64,000 bases of DNA from Cladosporium sp. IMV 00045 (Eukaryota; Ascomycota; Dothideomycetes; Cladosporiales; Cladosporiaceae), in NCBI GenBank assembly GCA_001931905.2, contig MSJI02000689.1, forward strand, positions 1 through 64,000. Reading direction: 5' to 3'. Positions 19,153-29,987 of this stretch are shown piece after piece (positions within the stretch are counted from its first letter, which is position 1; the number at the start of each line of letters is the position of its first letter). The translations under genes were made by a program, and so were the position numbers. The notes under the pieces are model-generated. The model made no database searches, had not been told where the DNA came from, and was given only the letters and a program-made list of their open reading frames with translations.

Positions 19153-22104
19153 CTAACAATAAGCCCAATCAGAATGCACGGAGCCGACGCTGTCAGCCGA
19201 GCCAGCATCTTGGAAAGACCCAAGGTCACGAGGGACTTCTTCGTCATCATTGCACTGTCGAGCATCGACCGTTGACTTGAGCTCGAGCAGTAGCGGTGCG
19301 ATCGAGGCTGTACACTGGCCGTCCTCTCCAGATGTGCTTTGAGGCAGCAGTCCTGGAAGGTATTGACGCCGGCACGACTCGTCGAGCAAAAGTGCCACAA
19401 TGGAGTCGTGGCCGTTGCTAGAAGCTAGGTCAAGCGCGGTCTGACCCTCGCTCGTCCTAACATTGAGATCGGCGCCATTTTGAAGAAGTAGTTGTACGAC
19501 AGCCTCACGTCCCGCGCTTGAAGCCTCGTGAAGCGCACTGAGCCCCTCGAAATATGCACGATTGATGTCAGCGCCTTTCTCGAGGAGAAGACACAACGAA
19601 GCTTTATCCCCTGCTCTTGACGCCCGGCAAACTGCACTGGAAGGATTGGCACCATATTCAAGCAGTCGCTCTATCAGACGAGGGTCTCTTGCTGGTAATG
19701 CTTCTTGAAGCGCGTTGCCTAGTAGGTCCTTGAACGGAGACATATCCATGCCCTTGCCATTTGCTTTCTGCCAAATCAGTCGCGCAATAGACAAATGCCC
19801 ATTTTCCAGCGCCTGGAGGAGTGGTTCAGCTAGTATCGAAGGGCTAAGTATCTTGAAGTGTTGGAGCAGCGACCTCACGAGGGCTTCATGGCCGCTGTTG
19901 ACTGCGGATTCCAGAGCGGAGCGTTTGCGAAAGCTGTCGAGAGAACTGAGATCGATCCCATGATCTGCCAGACATCCAAGAAGCTCCGGGCTGTCAACAT
20001 GTGAGGCGTGTTCCAGGATGACCTTGCAATGCGTGATAAGTATGGCCTGCGGAGTGTGCTTGAGGGTCAGGCGTAGTGCTGCCAAGTTTACATTCATCGC
20101 CAGTTTCAGTGTCTTTACATGAAGCTTTGCTAAGGGAGGATTTAGAAATTCATCGAAAAGGGATATCACTGAATCCGTATGGTCACTGGTCAGCGCTGTC
20201 CTGAAAGCGGCTTCACTCTGCTCTTGGGACATTAGATATCTCCCTGACCGTATGCTGAGCTCAAAGAGATGCCAACTCCCTTGCTGAGCAAGAACGTTTA
20301 AAACATGGGCTAAGGTATCTTCGAGCCGGCGACTTCCATGAATCGCAAAAGCGTCGTGGATGCGGACCCATGCAGACACGGGGAACGATGCAATAAATCT
20401 TGCTTGGCGAACCCCATCTAACGATGCTAGGTTTGCATGATGGATCACGTAGCTGTAGGCATACTCCAAGAATGGGAAGAGTCTCGATGCTCGTTCCCGA
20501 AGCTGTTTGGCCTCGTCTGATTTGGCTTTCGGAAGTAGCGTCGGCAGGTCAAGATACTGCAGTACCTTCTGTGAGATCATGTTCCAGCAGCATTGTTTGA
20601 GGTAGTCATGTGATGAGCCGTCAGAGGCCGCGAATGAACTGGACTGGAGTGTTTTGAGCCCAGTCTCTCGAAGATAGTCTCGAACTGATTCGTGAATGAA
20701 CTGCACGGTAGGCTTCTTGCTGCGAGTCATTTCTGCCAGACCTTTCGAACAATGTAAGATGAAGAGATCCATAGAGCTCAAGTCGATTTCCTCGCTATCC
20801 CACGGTTCTAGTGCAACTGAGTTGTGAGCTCCACTGTGGATGGCGAAATACAACTCTTCGCGTGACAACGGTCGCTTAGCAAACATGATCCATCGGAGTA
20901 TAGGGACAAGGTATTCAACATCTTCGGTATCTCTGCTCAAGATGTCTTGGAAAAGCTCATGCAGTCCGGGAGGGATCTCCTCAAGGCGACGCTCGATGTT
21001 GTGGACTTTGCCACGGTCGATCTCTTTGTTCAGTATCTGTACGACAAGAACGGCCCATAAAAAGACACCATGTGCTTTTTCCCGGATTGCGACCTTGATT
21101 GTTTCGAGTTTCTTGCCTTTGCCGTGAAGCTTGTGTCTTATGTAATTGGCGATATCTTGTTCGTGCTCGTCCTGACCATCCAGAGTGAGATGCTGACACT
21201 TTGCAATGTTGACGAATGGATAGTGCCGACTTGCAAAGCAAACGTGAAAATCAATTGCACCTGAATTAGACAATTGGCCAAGATCCTCCAAAAAATCTAT
21301 CATGTCCCGCACCTGATCCTCTGGACACTCGTCCAGAGCATCGATGAAGCAGGTCAAGCGGTCCTCATTCAGAGAGAGTATCGCTTCTTGAAAGAGCGAT
21401 TTGAGCTTCTCTATAGGCCAGCCATGTCGGAAAGCGTCATAGGCGTTTGGGAGTTTGAGCACATACTGCAACCTCGGTATCGTCTTCAGCAATTGGTGAA
21501 GCAGGTGACGATACATGCCCTCGATTGATTGCTCCAGTTGTTCGCCTCGTGCGTTGAAGAAGAATGAGATAATCTTGTCTTGTGGCAAATATTCTTTAAC
21601 TGAAGTGAGCAAAAATTTCATGAGCGTGGATTTACCAGCTCCTGGTTTGCTTTTGATCCAAAAGAAGCCGTGATGGTCGACTTTGCGATTGGGATCTCGC
21701 CAGGCTTTGTACTCGGGCCTGTCATAAAGCCACCGGCAAGTGGTCGCGTGCGCTTTTGCGATGTTCTCCTGGCGAGTATCCATTTGTACGAAGCTCAGAG
21801 AATCTAGAAGTTCAGCTGGACTGGCAGACGTTCGCGCTGCAGTTGACGACGTTCCATAATAGGTATTGTGTGTGTCGCCGTACTGCACACGAGCGTAGTC
21901 GCGTGCAATATTGCCGTCGACCACATGCCCCGTGTGCTGAGGTGCAGTAGATGGGCCAGCATGGTCTCCAACTCTTGCTCGTTTTCGCAAAGGTTCTTCG
22001 TCGTGGTGGCCCTCTTGCGCTTCCGAAGAGTGACGCGAAGGAGCTGGGTTCTCGTCTCGTTGGCCCCGCTCGCATTCATCTGAATATTGCCACGGATTTT
22101 GCAT
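19153..22104 (-). CDS. NACHT-ankyrin STAND protein (fungal NLR-like)
   Basis: Single exon, 983 residues. A short N-terminal segment (1-100) includes IARDYARVQYGDTHNTYYG at 66-84, resembling the HET-s-related amyloid motif (RVQ.G...Y). The conserved lead-in LSFVQMDTRQENI and CRWL at about 103-126 follows, and then the nucleotide-binding region: FFWIKSKPGAGKST (P-loop near 152-160), CFIDALDECPEDQ as Walker B and CFASRHYP as sensor. A winged-helix-like region follows (PLSREELYFAI, FIHESVRDYL). From about 700 to 940 there are six or more ankyrin repeats, the last three being regular (SALHEASSAGREAVVQLLLQ, TALDLASSNGHDSIVALLL). Such proteins are inferred heterokaryon-incompatibility or immune receptors. 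There is no recognisable HET, HeLo or lipase effector domain, so it may signal by amyloid templating or be a partial architecture. Confidence 0.88.
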   Translation of the reverse strand: MQNPWQYSDECERGQRDENPAPSRHSSEAQEGHHDEEPLRKRARVGDHAGPSTAPQHTGHVVDGNIARDYARVQYGDTHNTYYGTSSTAARTSASPAELLDSLSFVQMDTRQENIAKAHATTCRWLYDRPEYKAWRDPNRKVDHHGFFWIKSKPGAGKSTLMKFLLTSVKEYLPQDKIISFFFNARGEQLEQSIEGMYRHLLHQLLKTIPRLQYVLKLPNAYDAFRHGWPIEKLKSLFQEAILSLNEDRLTCFIDALDECPEDQVRDMIDFLEDLGQLSNSGAIDFHVCFASRHYPFVNIAKCQHLTLDGQDEHEQDIANYIRHKLHGKGKKLETIKVAIREKAHGVFLWAVLVVQILNKEIDRGKVHNIERRLEEIPPGLHELFQDILSRDTEDVEYLVPILRWIMFAKRPLSREELYFAIHSGAHNSVALEPWDSEEIDLSSMDLFILHCSKGLAEMTRSKKPTVQFIHESVRDYLRETGLKTLQSSSFAASDGSSHDYLKQCCWNMISQKVLQYLDLPTLLPKAKSDEAKQLRERASRLFPFLEYAYSYVIHHANLASLDGVRQARFIASFPVSAWVRIHDAFAIHGSRRLEDTLAHVLNVLAQQGSWHLFELSIRSGRYLMSQEQSEAAFRTALTSDHTDSVISLFDEFLNPPLAKLHVKTLKLAMNVNLAALRLTLKHTPQAILITHCKVILEHASHVDSPELLGCLADHGIDLSSLDSFRKRSALESAVNSGHEALVRSLLQHFKILSPSILAEPLLQALENGHLSIARLIWQKANGKGMDMSPFKDLLGNALQEALPARDPRLIERLLEYGANPSSAVCRASRAGDKASLCLLLEKGADINRAYFEGLSALHEASSAGREAVVQLLLQNGADLNVRTSEGQTALDLASSNGHDSIVALLLDESCRRQYLPGLLPQSTSGEDGQCTASIAPLLLELKSTVDARQCNDDEEVPRDLGSFQDAGSADSVGSVHSDWAYC

Positions 22105-22676
22105 GGTCGGCCAGTGTATCCCAACATGCTGCTGGGCCCGGCATACCTTTAAGGCTGGCTCAGGAAACCTCGAAGGTTGTGGGTGTGAGGATGTAGAAGC
22201 AGGTCTCTGCCAGCCTCACATGAGGTCTATCAGACACTCAGCCCGTCATGCATGTCTGCCTGGGAGTGCATCACACAGGCTCAGCCAGCCAGCTTCGGTA
22301 TGGCGCTTAGGTGGCGCCATGCCAATCAGAGTCCTCACAGCCTAGCATGAAAGGCCTGCTCTCAGGGACATAGCCTTGTGTGCCAGCCCTTCCACATGCA
22401 TATAGAAAGACGCCATTAAGGAGTAAGTCGTGGTATTGAACAGCGAATAGTGATTTATTACGTTGATTATCGTTTCCTTCCCTGTGTTGCTTCAAGGCTT
22501 GGCTGCCTCGCTTGCACAATCCGGCACGGGTCCAACATCACATGCCGTCTCCGTTCAACATTGAACCAACTCTTTCAAGTTCTATTATAGTCGAACATAT
22601 TGTGTCTCAAAGCGAGACTTCCAGTCAACACTTGTCCTCACGTACGCCCTATGCAGCAGACAAGTAACATATCATA
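22105..22676. promoter_or_regulatory. Divergent promoter region, NACHT-ankyrin / DUF829
   Basis: 572 bp between divergent starts. No gene supported and no clear core promoter motif. Confidence 0.45.
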
Positions 22677-23546
22677 ATGTCATCACCACCAGAACAAGCA
22701 CCGTGGGATTTCACCGCCCTCACAAACAAGATATCCTACCACCGACCGCTACCAACCACCCAAAGTGATGGAGACGTCTCCCTCATAGTCCTCTGCACCT
22801 GGATGTCCGCCCACCGCAAACACATCACCAAGTACACCCAGCAATACCTCCACCAGCACCCCAACGCCGAAATCCTCATCCTAGAATCCACAGTCAGCGA
22901 TGTCCTCAACACCTCCCTCAGTGACGTCTTCAGCTCCCGCGCCCAACTCCTCCAAGAAGCTCTCAAACCCGCGCGAGAAATTCTCCTCTCCCACCTCACC
23001 TCACCAAACCGGCCGCAACGCCGCATAATCCTGCACGCCTTCTCCAACGGCGGCGTCGTCTCCGCGCTAAACCTCCTCTCCACCCTCCCCATCACCCACC
23101 GCCAAAAAGCCTTCAACGCCATACTCCTCGACAGCTGCCCAGGCGAAGGAACGTACCAACGCTCCGTGCACGCCTTCTCGCTCTCTCTACCCAAACATCC
23201 TCTCGCCCAAATCATCGGCGTCCCGCTCATCCATCTCATGATTTGCACATTTGGTTTATTCTTCATCCTCTTCAATGCTGAGCACGTCATGGCGAAGATC
23301 AGACGGCAGATGAACGATTCGACGTTCTTTGATGTGCGAGTGCCGAGGCTTTATGTCTATTCTGATGCGGATGAGTTGGTGTTGAGTGAGGATGTGGCGA
23401 GTCATGCGGAGGATGCGAGGGGAAAAGGGTTTGTGAGGGTGCAGGAGGTGAGGTTTGAGGATAGTAGGCATTGTGCGCATGCCTTGGCGCATGGTGAGGA
23501 GTATTGGGGGGCTGTGGGGAGGGTTGTTGCTGAGTCGGTTGGCTGA
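22677..23546 (+). CDS. DUF829 / TMEM53-family alpha/beta-hydrolase-like protein (PaxU-like)
   Basis: Single exon, 289 residues. The fold is that of the DUF829 family: SLIVLCTWMSAHRKHITKYT near the N-terminus, the nucleophile-elbow-like HAFSNGG near residue 120, then AILLDSCPG, PRLYVYSDADELV and DSRHCAHALAHGEEYW as the late strand, Asp and His region. The family includes vertebrate TMEM53 and fungal PaxU-type proteins of indole-diterpene clusters. Most members have no proven substrate. One hydrophobic stretch (about 180-200) could be a membrane anchor. No terpene or prenyltransferase genes lie nearby, so a link to secondary metabolism is not suggested here. Confidence 0.85.
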   Translation: MSSPPEQAPWDFTALTNKISYHRPLPTTQSDGDVSLIVLCTWMSAHRKHITKYTQQYLHQHPNAEILILESTVSDVLNTSLSDVFSSRAQLLQEALKPAREILLSHLTSPNRPQRRIILHAFSNGGVVSALNLLSTLPITHRQKAFNAILLDSCPGEGTYQRSVHAFSLSLPKHPLAQIIGVPLIHLMICTFGLFFILFNAEHVMAKIRRQMNDSTFFDVRVPRLYVYSDADELVLSEDVASHAEDARGKGFVRVQEVRFEDSRHCAHALAHGEEYWGAVGRVVAESVG

Positions 23547-23642
23547 TTGTGATTGTGATTGATGGGGTGTAATGACATGTTTGCATTTCTGGTGTAGCCA
23601 TTCTACTGCTTCCCACAAGGCAAACTTCTTCTTATTGTCAGG

Positions 23643-26035
23643 TTAAGTCGAGCGGCGCTCTTCGACCGCCTCCGAACCAACAATACCCTCTGTCTCTGCC
23701 TTCCCGTTGACTCCGTTTTCCAGATCCTCCTCGCTACTTTCTTTATCGTGGCTGTCTTGGTTCGCGGACGAAAATCTAAGCACAAATTAGTCAGAATCAT
23801 CGCCTTCGCATCCCACAGGCAGGAATGAACAAGGTCTACTAACGTTGGAGCAAACTTGCTCTTCTCCCTCAACCTGGCGCCGTAGTAGTAAAACAGCACC
23901 GGCATTGGAACAAGAGCCAAAGCTACGGCGCCGAGGAGACTGCCTGCAGGGCCAACGCCCATACCCTCGATCATTTGTCTGCGAGAATGTCAGCAATAAT
24001 ATCTCATCACAGCCACAGGCTCTTGTTACACGAACCGCGCAAACAACGGAAACCCAGCCCCCGCCAAACTCCTCAAGAACGTATTCGCAGCAATAGCCGA
24101 GGCAGCAAACATGAGATAGGCATCAATGAGGTAATTGAGACAATTCAGAAAAATCGACAAGATGCCGAACCCCGTCGCCAAACCAGACAGAGTCGGCGCG
24201 ATCCAGTGGATGTCCGCTCTGAACCCCGTCCAAGCGAACCAGAAGAGGCCGAGGCCGAAACTGACTCCGCCGATCATGACGGGAGGGAGTCGCCATTCTG
24301 GGACGGGCATATTGTTGTTTGCGGCCAGTTTGCGGTTGTAGGAGGGGGAGAGGGCGATCATGTAGGCGCCGGCGAGGATTTCGCCTGGTTTGTCAGTTTG
24401 CTTCTTTTTTGGGCCTTGTTTCGTAGCATGGGATTGCATACCGAGGATCATGCCGAAGAAGGGTAGCTGCGATGATAAGTCAGCAACATATATTACCTGA
24501 GAGGCAATAGATCATGTTTTACTAACCCCTCCAACTCCCTGATTGAATCCGTGTATCTGCTGAAAGACAATCGGATAGAACGTCAAGAATAGGTACAGTA
24601 AACCATACACGAAAGCCATGTAAATGCTGATAGCCAGAATGATCGGCTCCGTGAACAGGAGACGCAGCGGACGAGACACGTTCTTCTCCAGCAGTTCTCG
24701 AAGGTCGACTTCGATTTCTTCTTGTTTGGCGTGGATGCCCCAGTTCTGCGTTCGTCTTCGCAGTTCAGCGGCTTTATTGACCAGGATGATGGGTGGGTAG
24801 GTTTCTTCCAAGAGGAGGATCTCAAGACCCAGCTGAGGGTTGTCAGTTGATTGTTCTGTCGTTAGGTCTGCCTCGCGCACTTACCCCTAGGAAGCCCATG
24901 ATGGCGGTAATGTATTCTGTCCACCTCCATCCGAGATACGACATGTTGATGAATCCACCAATAAACGGCGCAAGCAAAGGCCTGTTGAATAATCAGCAAA
25001 CCGATCGATATCAGACGACTAATCAACAGCCTCACCCGCTAAAGACCGTCATCGAAAACACCGAAATCGCCAACCCTCTTTGCCGATTATTACTATTCCC
25101 ACCATCGTCAGCAAAAACTCCCATCAAATCTGACAACCCAACCTCTCACCAATCGCAAGATAAAAAAATACTCACAACATATCCGCAAAAACCGCCCCCA
25201 CAACCGTCAACGGACACGCCCCAAAGAACCCCCCAAAAAACCTACATATAAAAATCGTCTGCACATCCTTCCCCACCGCCACAGCAACATTAAAAACCGA
25301 AAACCCAAACGACGAAACGATCAGCGGCCACCTTCGTCCATACAACTCCGACATTGGCGCCCAAACGATCGGGCCCGTGGCAAATCCCAGCACATACAGG
25401 GAAACGCCCAAAATCCCCACCTCCCTCGATATCCCATACTGCGCCGCCACAGACCCAATAGCAGCGGAGAAGATCGACGAGCCAAACGCCGCCGTGAGCG
25501 TGACGAAGCCGAGCGTGACGGCGACGGGCATTTTCTTCCTCATCAACGGCCAATTCTGCGCGTGCAGCGGGTCATTCGGTCCGTCGAATTCGACCACATA
25601 CTCGTCGCGCTCCGGCAGCATGGGAGGGTAGGCCTTGCCGCCTCCGAAAGCCGGCAGGGGGCGTTTGGACTCTCGCGTCGCGGTGCGGCTGCGCAGGCCG
25701 CCTCCGACGGTGTGCGATTGCTGGCTGCGGGCGGTTTGGATGCGGCTCAGGACTGTGGCGTGCCGTTCGAGGTTGGCTATGTCATCGTGTTGGGTTGGGA
25801 GGCGGGAGATGGCGATTTCTTCTCGTTGGATGGAGACGCTGGAGACGCTGGAGGTGCTGGAGGTGGAGGTTTGGGTGGTGGTCGTGCGGGATAGGGGGTT
25901 GGGTTTGGGATCTGAGGGGGGTGCGGTGGGTTGTTGTTGCTCGTGTTGGGCGGATGAGGAGGGTGGTGAGGGTGCGAATCGCTCGGGGCTGGCGTCGCGT
26001 TCGGCGTTGCGCATCCATTGGTCTTCTTCGTTCAT
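23643..26035 (-). CDS. MFS transporter, DHA1-type drug/polyamine antiporter family
   Basis: Eight exons: 26035-25176, 25092-25036, 24981-24885, 24832-24527, 24466-24442, 24384-24036, 23978-23844 and 23775-23643, all in frame, giving 653 residues. About 170 residues of Ser/Thr/Pro-rich cytoplasmic N-terminus precede the first helix. Family markers: DPLHAQNWPLMRKK before TM1, motif A MSELYGRRWPL, FFGGFFGACPLTVVGA, then ADMFNNRQRGLAISVFS across the first junction, GGFINMSYLGWRW, and AGAGFPLFARQMIEGMGVG late. This is the proton-antiport DHA1 class that includes Tpo1, Flu1 and multidrug exporters; about 12 helices are expected. Three donors are GTTAGT or GTTCGT rather than the usual GTRNGT, and exon 5 is only 25 nt. 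The C-terminal tail is acidic. Substrate cannot be told from sequence. Confidence 0.9.
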
Positions 26036-27286
26036 TTTGGATGGATGTGGTGATGTTAGATGTGATCTTTCATTCGAAGTAAGAAGTGGTGGTGAGAGTT
26101 CCGGGCGGCTGAGCTTCTCGTCGTAAGAGACATTATCGTAAGGGAGGGGCTGAATAGCAAGCTCGAGGAATGAGTGCTTATATCATGCAAGCCACCGTAA
26201 GCACATGCACAAGCAAGCTGCACGCCGGATGAGCGCGCGAAGTCAATGTAAGCTCTTGACAAAAGCTGCAGGGTTGACTAAGCAGCAGGGACGCAAGTGT
26301 GGATACGATAGGGTTTAGATATCTTGATAGCTGTTGATCACTTCATGATAACCCAAGGAAGACAAGCTTGTGACAGGGCCAAACCATTCGCTACATCATT
26401 CAAACACAACGCTGATGAACAATTGAGGTGTCAATGTTCGATGACAGTGTCCTTGACCAACCAAACCACATATACAAAGCTCTACGTGAAGTCGAAGGAC
26501 GATGAGACCAAATCCACAGCACCAAAGACTCACAAGCAGAATGACAAAGAAAGCCCGAATGCTGAAAATGCATCTTTCGATTGATTGATCCTTAAACACT
26601 CCCTGATGAAACCCAAGCCTACTCCGTACACGTCAAAAATCCCACAATGTAATCCAAACAAAGACAGCAACAGACCCGCTTGCGAAACCAAGTGGACCCG
26701 GGGGAAAAAACCAATCAAAAAACACTAGCAGCAAAACTCCACCTCGAAGAATCCGTAGACCTTCGCCTTGAAACGCCCTTGGAAAAACAGCAATGTCCCT
26801 TGTCGAAAAAAAGCAGATGCCATTTGATGCCTTTTCGAGAGATGATTGTTGGGGGGGATTAGAACAAAAAGAAAGAAGATAAAAAGGGTACGCAAACGCT
26901 CATTTGAGGTGCAGTAGAAAACAGTGGCAGAGCTGATCTCGTTGTTGTGTTGCTGATGTGTATGAGCGTATGCGAGAATGTGATGGGGGAGTTGGAATTG
27001 TCATCTATTCCAATCATGCTTGTTTTGCTTTCTTTTCTGAATTCGTAGGAAGGAAGGCCATTGACGTCCTCCTATGGGACAGCTCTACCGTCAACGGGCT
27101 GCTTTGGAGAGGACCTGACTGCCGGTCCCGACCGGATGCGTGGCAACAGGTTGGGTAGAGCTCGGCAATGGATGGGTAAAGTCGAGCGAGCGACGGACAT
27201 GTCTGTCCGGCTCACCGATATGACTGGTTGGCAAACGGTACCCTGATGCGCACCAGATGTTTAGCCACGGGTCATTAAAAGCGAAA
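26036..27286. other. Intergenic between MFS promoter and cyclin B 3' end
   Basis: About 1.25 kb. The left part should hold the promoter of the MFS gene (minus strand), the right part the cyclin 3' UTR. Small frames at 26324-26584 and 26958-27158 show no domain. Nothing else seen. Confidence 0.5.
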
Positions 27287-28930
27287 CTATGAGCGAGGAG
27301 TCTTGCCGCTCGAAGCATCTGAGACATTGTCGAGGTACTTGGGTGCGTTCTTCTTTGCCCACTGGCGAAGAATGATGGAAGCTAAGAGATATTAGCAAAA
27401 TGTACTGGTGTTACAGGAGCAAAAGGGGATCTTACCCTTCAGGAACTTCTTGCTGGCGTATTTGCGGAAGAAGGCATCGTGAACGACGGGGCCGTGAAGG
27501 TAGTCGACCATGAGCTTGAAGACAGGCTGGATGTCATGCTCGGTGTATCCGGCGTAGTGAGCAAGGGTAGCATCCCACTCGCCACGCTCGAGCACGGCAC
27601 GGGCCAGGTACATAGCCGCGGCGGCGACGTGGCTCGGGGGGTACTGGAGGAAGCGGTGGTCGAGGCAGCCAATCTCGAGGAGGTACTTGCCGAGAGTACG
27701 GGTTTGGATGTCGTAATTGTCGGCCTTGGAGATGCGACGGAGGAAGTTCATGGGGTTGGGGTAGGAGAGGTCATAGTCGAGAGCACCGAGGACAAAACGT
27801 TCGGCCTGGAGGATCTCAGCCTCAGTGAAGCCATCATCGGCGACGTGCTTGAAGTTCTGGACGTGTGGCGAAAGGACTTCCTCGTACTTGGAGGCGATGA
27901 ACATGGCAGTGACACCGACAAGCTGAAGGCGGTCGAGCTGGACAACCTTGCAGGAGAGGAAACGGTCGATTATGTTGACCGCAAGGAAGAGGGTCTCAGG
28001 CAGCAGCCTAAAGCGCGTGTGAACCTCGAGCAGCCAATCAACAAGGATGCCACGCATCTTCCACTCGAGTTCGTCCTGGCTGTCCATGTAGTCCGGGTTG
28101 GGGAGGGTAGCGATCTCGAGCTTCTTCATGTAGTCGAAAATCTCGTGCACGTACTCGGCGACCATGAGAGGGTCGTCGAGGTCCTCAGAGTCGAGGTCCT
28201 TGGCCTCCTTTGACAGCTCCTCAAGAGTCTTGTGGTCGAGCTCGTCGTCGTCGAGTGCAAGGTCCTTGGAGGTGAAGAGGGTCTTGGACTGGCTCTTCTC
28301 AGCGACAGCACCGTTCTTGGTTGGCGGCACATTCTCGGAGACCTCTTCCTCCTCCACGTCCAGAATCGGGGCAGGCTTGGTCGCGGACGTGTTACGCTTC
28401 TTGACGACAGGTCCGCCAACACCAGAGCCGCTGGCGGGTCTCTTCAGTTCCGAGGAAGCATTGTTGGTAGGCTTGGCGCCGAGTGCAGTGCGAGTCGAGG
28501 TGGTCGTGGTAGTACGCGCAGCGGGTTTTTGGACGCCAGTAGGCTTTGCAGACTTCGATGCCAGTGTGTTCTTGCCAGCGGCGCCCTTCTTCGCATCGGC
28601 GGTCTCGACCGCGTCGTTCTTTGCAACGTTGCTCACGTCTCCGAGCGCGGCACGCTTGCGGGTAGCGACAGCGCCATTGGCGGGAGCGGTGGTGGTGCGC
28701 TTGGTAGTCAGAGCCTTTTTGGGAGGGTCGGCAGCAGATGTCTCGAGAGCAGCGGCTTTGGCACGCGTCAGGCGCGTGGTGCCGACGTTCTCGGCGTTCT
28801 CGTCAGTGACAGCCCGTCGGGCAACTCTCGCCTGGTGGAATGTCAGCAACAACGCGACGACGAGGCTTTTTCACACGATTGGAAGATCTCGCGTGACGCG
28901 GGAAGGTGAGTTGATACGTACGGGAGGCAT
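27287..28930 (-). CDS. nimE: G2/M B-type cyclin (NimE/Cdc13/Clb type)
   Basis: Three exons: 28930-28922 (only 9 nt, Met-Pro-Pro), 28831-27436 and 27381-27287, giving 499 residues. A destruction box RAALGDVSN lies at 63-71 in a long Ala/Thr/Lys-rich N-terminal region, the expected signal for APC/C-driven degradation at mitotic exit. The cyclin N box begins near residue 250 (DELEWKMRGILVDWLLEVH, with FRLLPETLFLAVNIIDRFLS) and the C box follows (FLRRISKADNYD, YLARAVLERGEW, HYAGYTEHDI). The last exon encodes ASIILRQWAKKNAPKYLD, the usual C-terminal helix; without that splice the frame would end in an unrelated short tail. It activates the Cdk1 kinase for entry into mitosis. The divergent neighbour is mitochondrial uL2. 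Confidence 0.95.
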
Positions 28931-29987
28931 TGTGTATGTGATGGGCTCGCTGGTATGCGATGCCTGAGGGTATATGGGAGCTTGTTTTTGTCTGGTGAAA
29001 GCTCGGATCAGCTGTGTTTTGATGGGCCAAATCGCGCCATTGAAGGGCAGTTGGCGACTCACTGAAGCTGGCGGAATGATGGACAGCTGTTCAGCTGAGA
29101 TGACGAGCCCGGCTCGAGGTGTTTTGGGGAGTGTGGGCGCGATGCAGAGTCGATATCAACATCAACAGACACGTGCTGGGAGGCTGGATGGAGGGATGCC
29201 GGGAGGAGAAGATACGGCGCGTAAGAATCGCAGGCCGTGCTGACGAAGGCGGTAGTGAGTCGGAGGTATTAGAGGTCGTGACGGGACCTGTTTTGCGGCG
29301 TGAGAGGGTGGTGTTTGGGTGGTGCTGCTGACCTGTGGTTGTTGTGAGGTGTATGGAGAGCTGGCTGGCGTTTTGACACAGGTCGGACGGCTTGGCAAGC
29401 GCGCTCGCGTCTCTCGCTGACGTTTGTTTCTCAGGCAAAACACCAGCTCGACCAAGCGGCGGGTAGACGGGCGGGAATGAGCGGGAAGCCGGTTCGCTAT
29501 GATGGTCTATGTATCTGTGCATGCAGGCGATTTACGAGGAGGCTGGGAAAACGTCGTCGTCCAACGCGATCTGGCGGGTGAAACGTGCGAGGGCGAGATT
29601 GGAGGTGATGATTGTATCTTAGCTGCAAAGTCACGTATAGGCATCAATATGTTCAACATGCAATCGCTACTGGGAACAATACAAGGCAACGACTGCCATA
29701 CGAAACCGCCATGTCGGGCCTTTGCGAGCCTTCCGTCTACCAAAAGTAAGTTTGTGTTTGGTTGCCAGGCGCAACTCGCCAATTCCCGTGACTCCGTGAT
29801 TGCGCAACCTGAGGCACCCAATTTGAAGCTCTCCCAATGCGGTAGGTTAGGCGTGGATTTTTGAGTCGGACCTCCTGCATTGGACACCATCTCAGGCAGT
29901 GGAGTCGAGAGAGAGCATTCGAGTAGCCACCACCACCCAACTCATCACGTAGAGACCGCCGCGGCTCTCGCACACATTCCCGCGACC
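28931..29987. promoter_or_regulatory. Divergent promoter region, cyclin B / uL2m
   Basis: 1057 bp between divergent starts. Several short frames on both strands (for example 29091-29522 and 29507-29890) have no domain and are treated as chance. No distinct regulatory motif could be assigned. Confidence 0.5.

Noticed and set aside
24480..24530. Unusual GTTAGT donors in the DHA1 transporter taken as signs of a pseudogene
   Set aside because: All eight exons join in frame with full family sequence, and GTTNGT donors recur in other intact genes of the window.
27479..28967. Plus-strand open frames antisense to the B-type cyclin
   Set aside because: Mirror frames of a GC-rich coding exon; no domain, no start context.
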